Assembly (NCBI RefSeq): GCF_965198575.1
Contig: NZ_OZ240671.1
Coordinates: forward strand, 3,286,001 to 3,350,000
DNA: 64,000 nt
Direction of reading: 5' to 3'
From: Lichenicola sp965198575
GTDB taxonomy: Bacteria > Pseudomonadota > Alphaproteobacteria > Acetobacterales > Acetobacteraceae
Below are positions 1-8,983 of this stretch, one piece after another (the first letter of the stretch is position 1; each line of letters opens with the position of its first letter). Both the position numbers and the translations under genes were made by a program. A model generated the notes under the pieces. That model did not search any database, was not told the origin of the DNA, and saw only the letters and a program-made list of their open reading frames with translations.

Positions 1-119
1 AGCCGCAACGCCGCGTCGCCGTCCGCCGCCTGGATCGGCCGGTGCCCGAGGTCTGACAGCGTTTCCGCCAGCCCGACCCGCAAGGCGGCGTCGTCATCGA
101 CGATCAGGATGGTGGGCAT
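1..119 (-). CDS. Response regulator, receiver domain (partial, cut by window edge)
   Basis: Only the first 39 codons are present. They begin MPTILIVDDDAALRVGLAET, the first strand and acidic triad (DDD) of a receiver domain, followed by the start of helix 1. The phospho-acceptor aspartate and any output domain lie outside the window, so DNA-binding type cannot be judged. The ATG at 119 overlaps the 3' end of the upstream histidine kinase gene by 16 nt in a different frame, which suggests translational coupling and a cognate kinase-regulator pair. The regulator is therefore the second gene of this minus-strand operon. Confidence 0.85.
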   Translation of the reverse strand, partial: MPTILIVDDDAALRVGLAETLSDLGHRPIQAADGDAALR

Positions 120-1606
120 GGTGGCATCCGGGACAGCTCCAGCAGGAAGGTCGCGCCGACCCCGTCGCCGCCCGGCTCGGTCAGCACCAGCGAGCCGGCA
201 TGCGCCTCCGCCATCTCGCGGGCGATCGCCAGCCCGAGGCCGGTGCCGTCCGGACGCCCGGTGACGAACGGCTCGAACAGGCGCGAGCGCAACGCCGGGT
301 CGATGCCCGGCCCGCTATCGCTCACCGCCACGCGCACGGTATCCGCATCGCCGTCCGCCTGCATCCGCACCCGACCGCCGGCCGGGGTGTGCCGGATGGC
401 ATTCAGCAGCAGGTTGTCGAGCGCCCGGCCGATCAGCTCCGGATCGAACGCGGCGCGTCCGGCGGCGCCCTCGACCGAGAGCAGGATGCCGGCCGCTGTC
501 GCACGCTCCCGGTGGTCGGCGGCGCGCGCCTGCAGGAAATCCGTCAGCTCCAGCGTCTGCCGTTCGGGCCTGCGCCGCAGCGTCATCGCCAGCAGCTCGT
601 CGACGAGCCGGTCGACCCGGGAGATCTGCTCCAGGCTGGCTTCCAGCGCCGGCCGTTGCCTCGCCGCATCGCCGGTCAGCGCGTTCTCCGCCCGCAACCG
701 CATCGCCGCCATCGGGTTGCGGATCTCGTGCGCCACGCCGGCCGCGACCCGACCCAGCGCGGCCAGCCGCTCGGCCGCAGCGACCCGCGACGCCATCTCC
801 GTCGAGCGGGTCCGGGCGGCCGCGAGCCGGCCTCCAGCATCGTTCAGCGCCGCAATGATCCGGTCCAGCTCGCGCTCGCCGGTCCGTGGCAGCGTTGGCA
901 GGTCCTCGATGCTGTGCGCCGCCAGCGCAGTCTCGATCCTACCGACATGGCGCCCCCAAGCCGCGGTGAGCCAGGTCCCCCAGCCGGCGATGCCCAGCAC
1001 CAGCGCCAGCAGCAGCCCGAGCCCGGCGCGCAACCGGTCATAGCCCTGCGCCTGGCGCACCCGGGTCATGGTCCAGCCGGTCAGGCCGTCGATCGGGCCG
1101 GATGGGGGCCCGGAGATCGGGCAGGCGGCAACGAGGAGCGTCTGGGTGCCGGATGCCACGCGCTGCAGCACGGCTCGCTCGCTCCGTCCCGCCTGCTGGT
1201 TGGCGCTCCGGATGGTCGGCAGTTCGGCCACCGGCAGGTCGCTCTTCGGTCCGGTGCCCTCGTAGGTCGGGAAGGCATAGGCGAGCGATCCGGTGGTCGC
1301 CGACCAGATGCCGCCTTCGACCCCCGCCTGCCCGATCAGCCCGGCGACGACGACCTGGGTCAGGCCCGCGCGCAATCCCGGATCGGCGAGGGCGGCGGCC
1401 GGGGCGGGGGTGGCGCCGGAACCTGCCATGTAGAAGCGGTAGCGATCGCGGATGCTGTCGCAGGCACCGGCCAGCACAGCCTCGGATCGCTCCACCTGCG
1501 CCGTGGTGGAGGTGCGGTAGAGCTGGATCAGCAGCAGCCCGACCCCGATCGAGGCCGCCAGCGCCAGGGCCCAGAGCACCCAGAGGCGGGATCGAAGAGA
1601 GTGCAT
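104..1606 (-). CDS. Membrane sensor histidine kinase
   Basis: A 500-residue sensor kinase. A short cytoplasmic N-terminus leads into one membrane segment (about residues 8-28), then a roughly 160-residue extracytoplasmic region, a second membrane segment (about 193-215) and a HAMP-like linker. The HisKA H-box is GVAHEIRNPMAAM with phospho-acceptor His293. The ATPase domain has an N-box (NLLLNAIRH, near 400), G1 (DSGPGID, near 430) and G2 (GTGLGLAIA, near 457). It should autophosphorylate and pass the phosphate to the receiver protein encoded immediately downstream. The sensor region is alanine/glycine-rich and matches no ligand domain that I recognise, so the signal is unknown. The gene faces away from the exported protein at 1822, leaving a 215-nt divergent promoter region. 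Confidence 0.9.
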   Translation of the reverse strand: MHSLRSRLWVLWALALAASIGVGLLLIQLYRTSTTAQVERSEAVLAGACDSIRDRYRFYMAGSGATPAPAAALADPGLRAGLTQVVVAGLIGQAGVEGGIWSATTGSLAYAFPTYEGTGPKSDLPVAELPTIRSANQQAGRSERAVLQRVASGTQTLLVAACPISGPPSGPIDGLTGWTMTRVRQAQGYDRLRAGLGLLLALVLGIAGWGTWLTAAWGRHVGRIETALAAHSIEDLPTLPRTGERELDRIIAALNDAGGRLAAARTRSTEMASRVAAAERLAALGRVAAGVAHEIRNPMAAMRLRAENALTGDAARQRPALEASLEQISRVDRLVDELLAMTLRRRPERQTLELTDFLQARAADHRERATAAGILLSVEGAAGRAAFDPELIGRALDNLLLNAIRHTPAGGRVRMQADGDADTVRVAVSDSGPGIDPALRSRLFEPFVTGRPDGTGLGLAIAREMAEAHAGSLVLTEPGGDGVGATFLLELSRMPPCPPS

Positions 1607-1821
1607 CGCCCGCAGATAACGCCCGTTCGGCCGCAGCTATGCAAGCCGGCGTCGATCGACCGGAGTGCGGACGGCACGTGTCCGGAAGTCGGACGATGCA
1701 TCGTCATGGCGCGTGCGGAATTGCAGTCTTTTCAACCGGATGCAGGTGGCACGCGGCTTGCGATCGAGGAGCCACGGATCCAGCGCACTCACCGCCCGAT
1801 CCGCCCCAAGGGAGCCCAGAC

Positions 1822-2544
1822 ATGACGACATTTTCAAGACGGATCCTCCTCCTCGGCACGGTTGCGCTGCTCGGTGCCGGAGCCGCCGCTGCGGTGGCGC
1901 AGGGGTTGGCCGATCCCGATCTCAGCCAGCTGCCGCCGCTTCATGGCGTCGTCGGCCAATACGACCTGACGCCGCGCGGCGATGTCGACGGGTTGATCCT
2001 GCAGGACGGCACCGAGGTGCATTTCCCGCCCGATCTCGGTCCGCAGGTGGTGGCGCTGCTGAAGCCCGGTGCTGCCGTCACCATCCGCGGCCTGAAGGCA
2101 CGCACCCTGCCGCTGGTGCAGGCCCTGTCGCTGACCGAAGACGCGAGCGGCCACAGCATCGTCGACGATGCGAGCCGCAACCGGCCGGGACGCCTGCCGC
2201 CGCCGCCGCCGCCGCCACAAATCGCCGATCCGAGCCTGGTGCAGGGCGTGATCCGGATGCAGCTGCATGGCCCGCGCGGCGACCTGAACGGCGTGCTGCT
2301 GCAGGACGGCACGATGGTGCATCTACCGCCGCCGGAAGCGGACCGGTTGGCCGACCAGCTGAAGCCCGGCCAGAGCATCGCGGCGCGCGGCGAGGGTGTC
2401 CAGGACCAGCGCGGCCACGTCATCGCGGCGACTGCCATCGGCGCCGATCCACAGCATCTGGCCGAACTCGCGGCCCCGCCGCCGCCGCCGCCTCCGCCCC
2501 CAGGCAACCCGGGCGGTCCGCCCCCGCCGCCGCCTGCACCGTAA
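1822..2544 (+). CDS. Exported protein with an internally duplicated domain and proline-rich linkers
   Basis: A 240-residue protein of unknown function. Residues 1-29 form a signal peptide (RRILLLGTVALLGAG core, cleavage probably after an AVAQ-type site). The mature part holds two similar copies of a roughly 65-residue unit: the first has GDVDGLILQDGTEVHFPP and the second GDLNGVLLQDGTMVHLPP, each followed by an LKPG segment and a short strand. Pro runs separate the units and end the protein. The LQDGT/VH/PP pattern and the LKPG turn look like a small beta-barrel, but that is inference. The start is supported by GGAG about 8 nt upstream of the ATG. It diverges from the histidine kinase at 1606 and could be a target of that system, though nothing in the sequence proves it. 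Confidence 0.75.
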   Translation: MTTFSRRILLLGTVALLGAGAAAAVAQGLADPDLSQLPPLHGVVGQYDLTPRGDVDGLILQDGTEVHFPPDLGPQVVALLKPGAAVTIRGLKARTLPLVQALSLTEDASGHSIVDDASRNRPGRLPPPPPPPQIADPSLVQGVIRMQLHGPRGDLNGVLLQDGTMVHLPPPEADRLADQLKPGQSIAARGEGVQDQRGHVIAATAIGADPQHLAELAAPPPPPPPPPGNPGGPPPPPPAP

Positions 2545-2604
2545 CGATCTGCCGCCGGCAGAACGGCCGCTCATGACCCCTTGCAGCAACGGAACGACCG
2601 GACC

Positions 2605-3741
2605 ATGAGCGACCTGTGCTGGATGCAGATCGGCGACCTGCACGTGACAGCGGAGGGCGACCGCTGTCTCGCGGATCTGCGTGAGATCGTCGCAGTCGCC
2701 AACACGATGTTCGCGGATGGCGTCGACTTCGTCTTCCTCCCCGGCGACAACGCCAACGAGGGCGCCGCCGCGCAATATCGCCTCATCCGCAGGTCGCTCG
2801 ATACGCTGGCGTTGCCGCTCCGCATCATCCCGGGCGACCATGATTTCGTGCCCGGAAACCTCGATGCGTACCGGGAAGCGCTTGGCGCGCATGACCTGCC
2901 ACGTGCCGAAACCATCGGTGGCGTGCGGTGCGTTTTCCTCGACATCGTCTCGGCCGGTTCAGGCGGCCCGGATTTCCGTCTGGGCGCGCCGCAGCGCACG
3001 TGGCTGGCGCAGGAGCTCGCCGAAGCCGACAGGCTCGACCTGCCGACGGCACTATTCATGCACGCCTTCGCGGCCGATCTGCGCGATGCGGCGGATGAGC
3101 TGGCCGCGTTGTTCGCGCAACACCGCGTGGTCGCCGTATCGACCGGGCACACGCACTACAACGAGATCCTGAACGACGGCCACGCCATCTCCGTTGCCGT
3201 CCGCTCGACCGGGCAGGTCGAGGAGGGGCCGGTCGGATTTGCCGTGACGGTCGTGGAGGCGGGTGCCGTCGCCTGGCGGTTCAGGACGCTCGAACACCCG
3301 TCGCCGTTCTGCATCGTTACGGCGCCGACCGATCTGCGTCTGCTCACCGCGGCGTCCGAGGCGCGCGCCAGCAGCGTCCCGCCCGGGCACATGGAGGTCC
3401 GCGCCCGGGCCTGGAGCCCTCACGAGATCGTTCACGCCTCCTGCCGCATCGCCGACGGTCCGTTACTGGCAATGACGCGACAAGCCAGCCATGGAACGAT
3501 GTCGGTGTGGCGGGCGGTCGTCGCGGTGTCGCCGGGCCATGTGGGAGTGACGGTGCTGGTCGAGGACGCCGTCGGCCGCACCGATGAGGACACCGTGAAC
3601 GCCTGGATCCCGGGCCCGGGACTGGCGCCGCCCCCGCTCCGCGAGACCGATGGCCAGGACCGCTTCAGGGTCGGCGCATGGCCGGAGAAGGGCATCCCGG
3701 GCGGACGGCTGGGACCGAACCGGAACGGCCGCGCATGGTGA
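2605..3741 (+). CDS. Calcineurin-like metallophosphoesterase (CpdA-like)
   Basis: A 378-residue cytosolic phosphoesterase. The dinuclear-metal motifs run in the expected order: GDLHV near residue 10, GDNAN near 50, GDHDF near 75, MHAF near 152 and GHTH near 185. Together they define the calcineurin-like fold of the class III cAMP phosphodiesterase type. A C-terminal beta-rich extension of about 150 residues follows. The substrate (cyclic nucleotide, phosphodiester or other) cannot be read from sequence. ATG 2605 was chosen over a TTG 24 nt upstream because GGA lies close before it and the first metal motif then sits at the usual distance. The stop overlaps the start of the MFS gene by 7 nt, so the two are probably co-translated. 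Confidence 0.85.
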   Translation: MSDLCWMQIGDLHVTAEGDRCLADLREIVAVANTMFADGVDFVFLPGDNANEGAAAQYRLIRRSLDTLALPLRIIPGDHDFVPGNLDAYREALGAHDLPRAETIGGVRCVFLDIVSAGSGGPDFRLGAPQRTWLAQELAEADRLDLPTALFMHAFAADLRDAADELAALFAQHRVVAVSTGHTHYNEILNDGHAISVAVRSTGQVEEGPVGFAVTVVEAGAVAWRFRTLEHPSPFCIVTAPTDLRLLTAASEARASSVPPGHMEVRARAWSPHEIVHASCRIADGPLLAMTRQASHGTMSVWRAVVAVSPGHVGVTVLVEDAVGRTDEDTVNAWIPGPGLAPPPLRETDGQDRFRVGAWPEKGIPGGRLGPNRNGRAW

Positions 3742-5012
3742 GCGACAGCGTGTGCACGGTCACCGACGCCGGCAAGGGGCAACCCTCGCGGCAGAGCCTG
3801 CGCGGGCTGGACAGCGTCAACGTCCTGATGGCCGACGTGCGTGACGGCGTCGGGCCCTACCTCTCGGTGTTCCTCGCCGGCACCCGCCACTGGCAGCCGG
3901 GCCCGATCGGCGTCGCGATGGCGGCAAGCTCGATCGCGGCGGCAATCTTCCAGATCCCCGCCGGGCTGCTGGTCGACGGCACACGCTGGAAGCGCGCCCT
4001 GATCGCCGGTTCGGGGTTGTTCGTCGGGCTGGGCTGCCTGCTGATCGTGCTCTCGCATGGCTTCTGGCCGGTGCTGGCGGCGCAGGCGATGCTGGGTGCG
4101 GCCTCCGCGATCATCCCGCCGGCGATCGCCGCGGTATCGCTCGGCCTGGTCGGGCGTCGGTTGCTGCCGGCCCGGATCAGTCGCAACGAGAGCTTCAACC
4201 ACGCCGGCTCGTTCGCCGCTGCCGGCCTCGCCGGCGTGTTCGGCCAGTATGTCGGCACCGACTGGATCTTCTACCTGGTGTGCGCCTTCGCGGTGGCCAG
4301 CGCGATCGCCGTGGTGCTGATCCGGCCGGCCGAGATCGACAACGAGATCGCCCGTGGCGGCGAGGATCCGCAGCACGCAGACCGCCCGGTCTCGTTCCGC
4401 GACCTGCTGCGGCGTCCGCATGTCGGCGTGTTCATCGGCGCGGTGGTGCTGTTCCATTTCGGCAATGCGGCGATGCTGCCGTTCGCCGGACAGGTGTTGG
4501 CGAAAACCCATCCCGGCCAGGACACCATGGCGCTCAGCGCCTGCATCATCTGCGCGCAGCTGGTGATGGTCGGCGTCGCCTGGGCGGTCGGGCGGGCGAT
4601 GCGGGCCGGCATCGGGCGCAAGCCGATCTTCCTGGTGGCGCTGGTGATCCTGCCGATCCGCGGCGTGCTGTTCTCCTTCACCAGCAACCCGGTCGGCGTG
4701 GTGGCGATCCAGCTGCTCGATGGCATCGCCGCCGGCATCTTCGGGGTGATCTCGGTGATCATCGCCGCCGACCTGACCCGCGGCACCGGACGCTTCAACC
4801 TGATGCAGGGCCTGGTGGCACTCGCCGTCGGCGTCGGCGGCACGCTGAGCAACGTGATCGGCGGCTACGTCGTGCAGGGCTTCGGCTACTCCGTCGGGTT
4901 CCTCGGCCTGGCCGCGGTCGCCACCTGCGCGCTGCTGTTCTTTCTGCTGCTGATGCCGGAAACGCGTCAGGACGACATCCCGAATCCCGACCTGCAACCG
5001 ACGGAGGCCTGA
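3735..5012 (+). CDS. Major facilitator superfamily transporter
   Basis: A 425-residue inner-membrane transporter with about 12 hydrophobic segments arranged as two halves around a cytoplasmic loop near residues 205-230 (charged, with RGGEDPQHADRP). Residues 30-45 (DSVNVLMADVRDGVGPYLSVF) resemble the first segment of MFS sugar/efflux-type proteins, and a GLLVDGTRWKR stretch matches the conserved loop 2-3 motif. The substrate is unknown. The start used is ATG 3735, overlapping the phosphoesterase stop (ATGGTGA); GTG 3738 is an equally coupled alternative. The stop is 3 nt before the ArsB-like permease gene, so three genes form a tight operon. Confidence 0.85.
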   Translation: MVSDSVCTVTDAGKGQPSRQSLRGLDSVNVLMADVRDGVGPYLSVFLAGTRHWQPGPIGVAMAASSIAAAIFQIPAGLLVDGTRWKRALIAGSGLFVGLGCLLIVLSHGFWPVLAAQAMLGAASAIIPPAIAAVSLGLVGRRLLPARISRNESFNHAGSFAAAGLAGVFGQYVGTDWIFYLVCAFAVASAIAVVLIRPAEIDNEIARGGEDPQHADRPVSFRDLLRRPHVGVFIGAVVLFHFGNAAMLPFAGQVLAKTHPGQDTMALSACIICAQLVMVGVAWAVGRAMRAGIGRKPIFLVALVILPIRGVLFSFTSNPVGVVAIQLLDGIAAGIFGVISVIIAADLTRGTGRFNLMQGLVALAVGVGGTLSNVIGGYVVQGFGYSVGFLGLAAVATCALLFFLLLMPETRQDDIPNPDLQPTEA

Positions 5013-5015
5013 CCG

Positions 5016-6290
5016 ATGCCGCCCAGCCTCGACGGCGCGACGCTCGCCACCCTTGCCATCGCGTTCCTGGCGACCGCCGGCGTGATCATCCGGCCCTGGA
5101 AGCTGCCCGAGGCGGTGTGGGCGGTGCTCGGCGCGGCGCTGCTGGTGGGCTTCGGCTTGCTGCCGTGGGGGCAGGCGCTCGCGGCGGTCAGGCGGGGCGG
5201 CGACGTCTATCTGTTCCTGGTCGGCATGATGCTGCTCTCCGAGGTGGCGCGGCGCGAGGGCCTGTTCGACTGGCTCGCAGCCTTTGCGGTGCGCCGCTCG
5301 CGCGGTTCGGCACGGCGGCTGTTCCTGCTCGTCTATGCGGTCGGCACCGTGGTCACGACGTTCCTGTCCAACGACGCGGCCGCGGTGGTGCTGACCCCGG
5401 CGGTGTTCGCCGCCGCCCGCGCCGCCAAGGCCGACCCGCTGCCGCATCTGTTCGTGTGCGCCTTCATCGCCAACGCCGCCTCGTTCGTGCTGCCGATCTC
5501 CAACCCGGCGAACCTGGTGCTGTACGGCGGACACATGCCACCGCTGGCCACCTGGCTCGGCCGCTTCCTGCTGCCCTCGGTGCTAGCGATCGTGGCGACC
5601 TTCGTCATGCTGCGGCTGGTCGAGCGCAAGGCCCTCGCGGATCCGATCGGATCGGATATCCCGCAGCCGGCACTCTCGGCTGCCGGCTGGGCGGCACTCG
5701 GCGGCATCGTCGTCACGGCGCTCGTGTTGCTCGGCGCGTCCGCTGCGGACCTGCAGCTCGGGCTGCCGACCTGCCTCTCGGGTGTCGCCACCGTGGCCGT
5801 CGTGCTGTTGGCCCGCGGGCAGGATCGGATGCCGGCGTTGCGCGAGACGCTGCGCGACGTGTCTTGGGCGGTGCTGCCGCTGGTTGCCGGGCTGTTCGTC
5901 CTGGTGGCCGGACTCGCCCATACCGGATTGCTCACGAAGCTTGCTGACGCCCTGCACGACGCGGCACGAAGCGACATGCGGCTGACCGCCTGGGCTTGCG
6001 GCATCGGGCTGGCGATCCTGTGCAACCTGATGAACAACCTGCCGGCCGGGCTGATCGCCGGACAGGCGATCGTGCAGGCTCACCTGCCGACGCCGGTCGT
6101 GGATGCGCTGCTGGTGGGTGTCGATCTCGGCCCCAACCTGTCGATCACCGGCTCGCTCGCCACCATCCTGTGGCTGACGGCCCTGCGCCGGGAAGGTCTC
6201 GAGGTGTCGTTCGGCCGCTTCCTGGCACGTGGCGCCCTGGTGATGCCGCCCGCCTTGCTGCTCGCCCTGGTCGGGCTGCTGCTCGCCTGA
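5016..6290 (+). CDS. ArsB/NhaD-type permease (arsenical pump membrane protein family)
   Basis: A 424-residue integral membrane protein of the ion transporter superfamily. Conserved re-entrant-loop signatures are visible: TTFLSNDAAAVVLTP near residue 115, CNLMNNLPAGL near 335 and GPNLSITGSLATILW near 375, the paired Asn/Gly-rich loops of ArsB-like carriers. Family members export arsenite or antimonite, or exchange other anions. There is no arsR, arsC or arsA alongside, so an arsenic role is not assured. It starts 3 nt after the MFS stop and is followed 25 nt later by a DMT-type transporter, so this looks like a transport operon with the phosphoesterase as first gene. Confidence 0.85.
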   Translation: MPPSLDGATLATLAIAFLATAGVIIRPWKLPEAVWAVLGAALLVGFGLLPWGQALAAVRRGGDVYLFLVGMMLLSEVARREGLFDWLAAFAVRRSRGSARRLFLLVYAVGTVVTTFLSNDAAAVVLTPAVFAAARAAKADPLPHLFVCAFIANAASFVLPISNPANLVLYGGHMPPLATWLGRFLLPSVLAIVATFVMLRLVERKALADPIGSDIPQPALSAAGWAALGGIVVTALVLLGASAADLQLGLPTCLSGVATVAVVLLARGQDRMPALRETLRDVSWAVLPLVAGLFVLVAGLAHTGLLTKLADALHDAARSDMRLTAWACGIGLAILCNLMNNLPAGLIAGQAIVQAHLPTPVVDALLVGVDLGPNLSITGSLATILWLTALRREGLEVSFGRFLARGALVMPPALLLALVGLLLA

Positions 6291-6315
6291 ACCATTCACG
6301 AAGAAAGACCGACCC

Positions 6316-6759
6316 ATGCAGTCGCTGATCTATCCGCTGATCGTTGCCGCCGGCATCCTGCAGGCGATGGGCAATGCCATGAACGCGCAGCTCAACAAGT
6401 CGCTGGTCAATCCGTTCCTTGCCGCGTCGGTGTCGTTCCTGCCGATCGCCTTCGTCTTCATCACGCTGCTGTTCGTCGTGCCGAAGCCTTTGCCGACGAT
6501 CGCCAATCTGGCGCAGATGCCGTGGTGGGCGCCGCTCGGTGGAGTTGCCGGTGCGGTGGCGGTCTTCACCGGGTTGCTGTTCACGCAGAAGATCGGCGCC
6601 GGTCCGTTCTCCGGCATGCTGATCGCCTCGAACATGATCTTCGCGATGGCCCTGGATCATTTTGGGCTGCTCGGCCTGCCGCAGCATGCGGCGAGCCTGG
6701 GCCGGATCGCCGGCGCGGTCCTGATGATCGCCGGCGTCGGCATGATCTCGCTGTTCTGA
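6316..6759 (+). CDS. Small DMT-superfamily transporter (YdcZ/DUF606 type)
   Basis: A 147-residue protein with about five membrane helices, the usual size of single-domain DUF606 (YdcZ) proteins. Typical features are the N-terminal helix with GILQAMGNAMNAQLNK, the LNPFLAASVSF-type second helix (here VNPFLAASVSFLP), and a GAVAVFTGLLF segment. Such proteins act as pairs or dimers in drug/metabolite transport, but the substrate is unknown. The gene lies 25 nt downstream of the ArsB-like gene on the same strand with AAGAAAG as a weak ribosome site, and probably belongs to the same transcript. Confidence 0.8.
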   Translation: MQSLIYPLIVAAGILQAMGNAMNAQLNKSLVNPFLAASVSFLPIAFVFITLLFVVPKPLPTIANLAQMPWWAPLGGVAGAVAVFTGLLFTQKIGAGPFSGMLIASNMIFAMALDHFGLLGLPQHAASLGRIAGAVLMIAGVGMISLF

Positions 6760-6852
6760 CGTCTTCACCGACAGGTCGTGCTCGGATCACCGACGGCGCC
6801 ACCGCGTTTCCCGGCGCGCGGAGAAGGTGGCGCCGGGACCGCGTGGTTTGTC

Positions 6853-8838
6853 TTACGGCCCCGCGACTTCGGTTCCGTCGCTGCCCGCCACCACCGGCAG
6901 CTGCACGTAGCTGGCCGCGTCCGGGGCATGGAACACCCGGTCGGTCGCCTTGGTGTAATCACTCGGCTTGGCGAAGAAGATGTTGGCGACGTAGTTCTGC
7001 GGGTTGCGGTCGTAGAGCGGGAACCATGTCGACTGGATCTGCACCATGATCCGATGGCCCGGCAGGAACACATGGTTCACGTTCGGCAATGCCAGCGTGT
7101 AGCCCACCGTCTTGCCCGCCGGAATGGCGCTCGGATGCGCCGGATCGTCGCGGTAGCGGCCGCGCAGGATGTCCATGCTGACGCCGAGCTCGTAGCCGCC
7201 GAGCTCCGGCTGTTCCGGCACGCTGTCCGGATAGACGTCGATCAGCTTGACCACCCAGTCCGCGTCGGTGCCCGTCGTGGAGGCCAGCAGATGCGCCACC
7301 GGTGCGCCGCTGATGGTGACCGGCGCCGTCAGCGGGGCGGTGCTGTAGCTCAGCACGTCCGGCCGTCCGTCGGCGAAGCGCTGGTCATCGACCAGCCAGG
7401 TGTGCCAGGTGGAATCTTCCGCGTAGGTCGGCCGGATCGGACGCAGTCGGTACGGCACCGGCTTGGCCGGATCCGAGACGTATTCATCGAACGCCGCAGT
7501 CGTGGACGTCGGCTTGTCGAACGACAGTCCGCTGTTCGGCTGCAGGTAAAGGGCCTTCCCGGTGTCGGCGCATGTTTCGCACGCCTGCGGCCAGGTGGAA
7601 TAGGTCCGCCACGTGTCGGTCCCGGTCTGGAACACGGTGACCGGCGCGATATTCGCCGGCGGCGCACCATCCTTCAGGTGCGCATCGAGGAACGGCAGCA
7701 TCACGTGCTTGCGGAACCAGGCCCCGGTATCCTGCTGCCAATCGAATGGCCCGAGCGACGTGCCTTTTCCGTTGGCCTGTCCGTGATACCACGGCCCCAT
7801 CACCAGGAACCGGTTGGCGTCATCGCCCTTGGCCGCCGTCGCTTCGTACGCGGCCATGGCGCCGTAGATGTCCTCCTGGTCCCATTGTCCCTGCACGAAC
7901 AATGTCGGCACCGTCAGCGGCGTACGGGCGAGCAGCTTGTCGACCGCCTGGCCCTGCCAGAACGCGTCATAGGCCGGATGCTCGGTCAGGCGCTGCCAGA
8001 ACGCCAGCTGCTCCATTCCCATCGACTTGCCGAACGCCCCGGCCGAGCCATGGCGCATGTACAGCGAGAAATCGTCATGCCCGGTCGCCCACCATTCGTC
8101 GGTCGAGCTCTTTGTCGCAGTCTGGCTGTAGATGTAATCCATCATCTCTTCGCGAAATGCGCCGTGATGGAACCAGTCGTCGGCCATCCAGGTATCGACC
8201 ATCGGGTTGATCGGCACCGCCGCCTTCAGTGCCGGGTTCGGATTGATCAGGCTCATCAGCGTCGTGAAGCCATCGTAACTCGTGCCGATGGTACCGACAC
8301 GACCGTTCGATTCCGGAACGTTCTTCACGAGCCATGAAATGGTGTCGTAGGCGTCGGTGGTGTGATCGACCTTGGTATTGTTCAGCGGTCCGATGACCGG
8401 CCGGTTCATCACGTAGTCGCCGTCCGACTTGTATTTTCCGCGCACATCCTCGACGGCGACGATGTAGCCGGCCTGCACCAGGTCACGGAAAACGTAGCGC
8501 ATGCTCTCGGCGACCAGCGGAGACTCGACCTTGCCGGTGATCTGGTCCGCGCTGTACGGCGTCCGGTCGAGCATGATCGGTCCGTGCTTGACGCTGTGCG
8601 GCACGATGACGACGGCGTGCAGCTTGGCGCCGTCGCGCATCGGGATCATGACGTCGCGCTTGTCGTAGTCGTATTCCCCAAGCACCGGCTTGAAGTGCGC
8701 CGGAATATCGCCACCGCCGGATGCGGGTGCATGACCCGGCGGGTTTCCCGACGCACTCTGCGCCATGGCCGCACCGTAATGCGACCCTCCCAGCATCATT
8801 GCCGCCGTCACTGCCAGAACCGCTCGCCTGCTCGCCAC
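6853..8838 (-). CDS. Exported CocE/NonD-family hydrolase (Xaa-Pro dipeptidyl-peptidase fold)
   Basis: A 661-residue protein with a cleavable signal (MASRRAVLAVTAAMMLGG, ending near AMAQSA), so it is periplasmic or secreted. The alpha/beta-hydrolase core carries the nucleophile elbow GTSYDG with Ser187, preceded by YIVAVEDVRGKYKSDG, a hallmark of the CocE/NonD and S15 families. The C-terminal region (VFLPGHRIMVQIQSTWFPLYDRNPQN area) is the jelly-roll domain of these enzymes. Members cleave esters, acyl amides or N-terminal dipeptides, and no specific substrate can be assigned. Initiation is at GTG 8838; the only nearby ATG is out of frame. It faces the GFA gene across a 145-nt divergent gap. 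Confidence 0.88.
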   Translation of the reverse strand: MASRRAVLAVTAAMMLGGSHYGAAMAQSASGNPPGHAPASGGGDIPAHFKPVLGEYDYDKRDVMIPMRDGAKLHAVVIVPHSVKHGPIMLDRTPYSADQITGKVESPLVAESMRYVFRDLVQAGYIVAVEDVRGKYKSDGDYVMNRPVIGPLNNTKVDHTTDAYDTISWLVKNVPESNGRVGTIGTSYDGFTTLMSLINPNPALKAAVPINPMVDTWMADDWFHHGAFREEMMDYIYSQTATKSSTDEWWATGHDDFSLYMRHGSAGAFGKSMGMEQLAFWQRLTEHPAYDAFWQGQAVDKLLARTPLTVPTLFVQGQWDQEDIYGAMAAYEATAAKGDDANRFLVMGPWYHGQANGKGTSLGPFDWQQDTGAWFRKHVMLPFLDAHLKDGAPPANIAPVTVFQTGTDTWRTYSTWPQACETCADTGKALYLQPNSGLSFDKPTSTTAAFDEYVSDPAKPVPYRLRPIRPTYAEDSTWHTWLVDDQRFADGRPDVLSYSTAPLTAPVTISGAPVAHLLASTTGTDADWVVKLIDVYPDSVPEQPELGGYELGVSMDILRGRYRDDPAHPSAIPAGKTVGYTLALPNVNHVFLPGHRIMVQIQSTWFPLYDRNPQNYVANIFFAKPSDYTKATDRVFHAPDAASYVQLPVVAGSDGTEVAGP

Positions 8839-8983
8839 CGCGTCAACCCATCTCGATTTCGGCGGCCTTTATTGCCGGCTCCCGGCCACCCGGCAACCCG
8901 CTTCGCTCCGCAACACGGTTTCTGAACATTCATTTAGGAACCGGTCGTCGCGTGCCGGCATTCAGGCTGCAGGGGGGTCGATC

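Noticed and set aside
3432..5534. 700-codon minus-strand frame over the phosphoesterase, MFS and ArsB genes
   Set aside because: Antisense to three family-supported genes, with Asp/His/Gln-rich nonsense composition.
6778..8337. 519-codon plus-strand frame opposite the CocE-like hydrolase
   Set aside because: Antisense shadow; the minus strand encodes a complete hydrolase with signal peptide and nucleophile elbow.
8937..8962. EcfG-like promoter upstream of the GFA gene (GGAAC-N17-CATT)
   Set aside because: The -10 box differs from CGTT by one base and nothing else supports it; kept only as a note in the gene entry.
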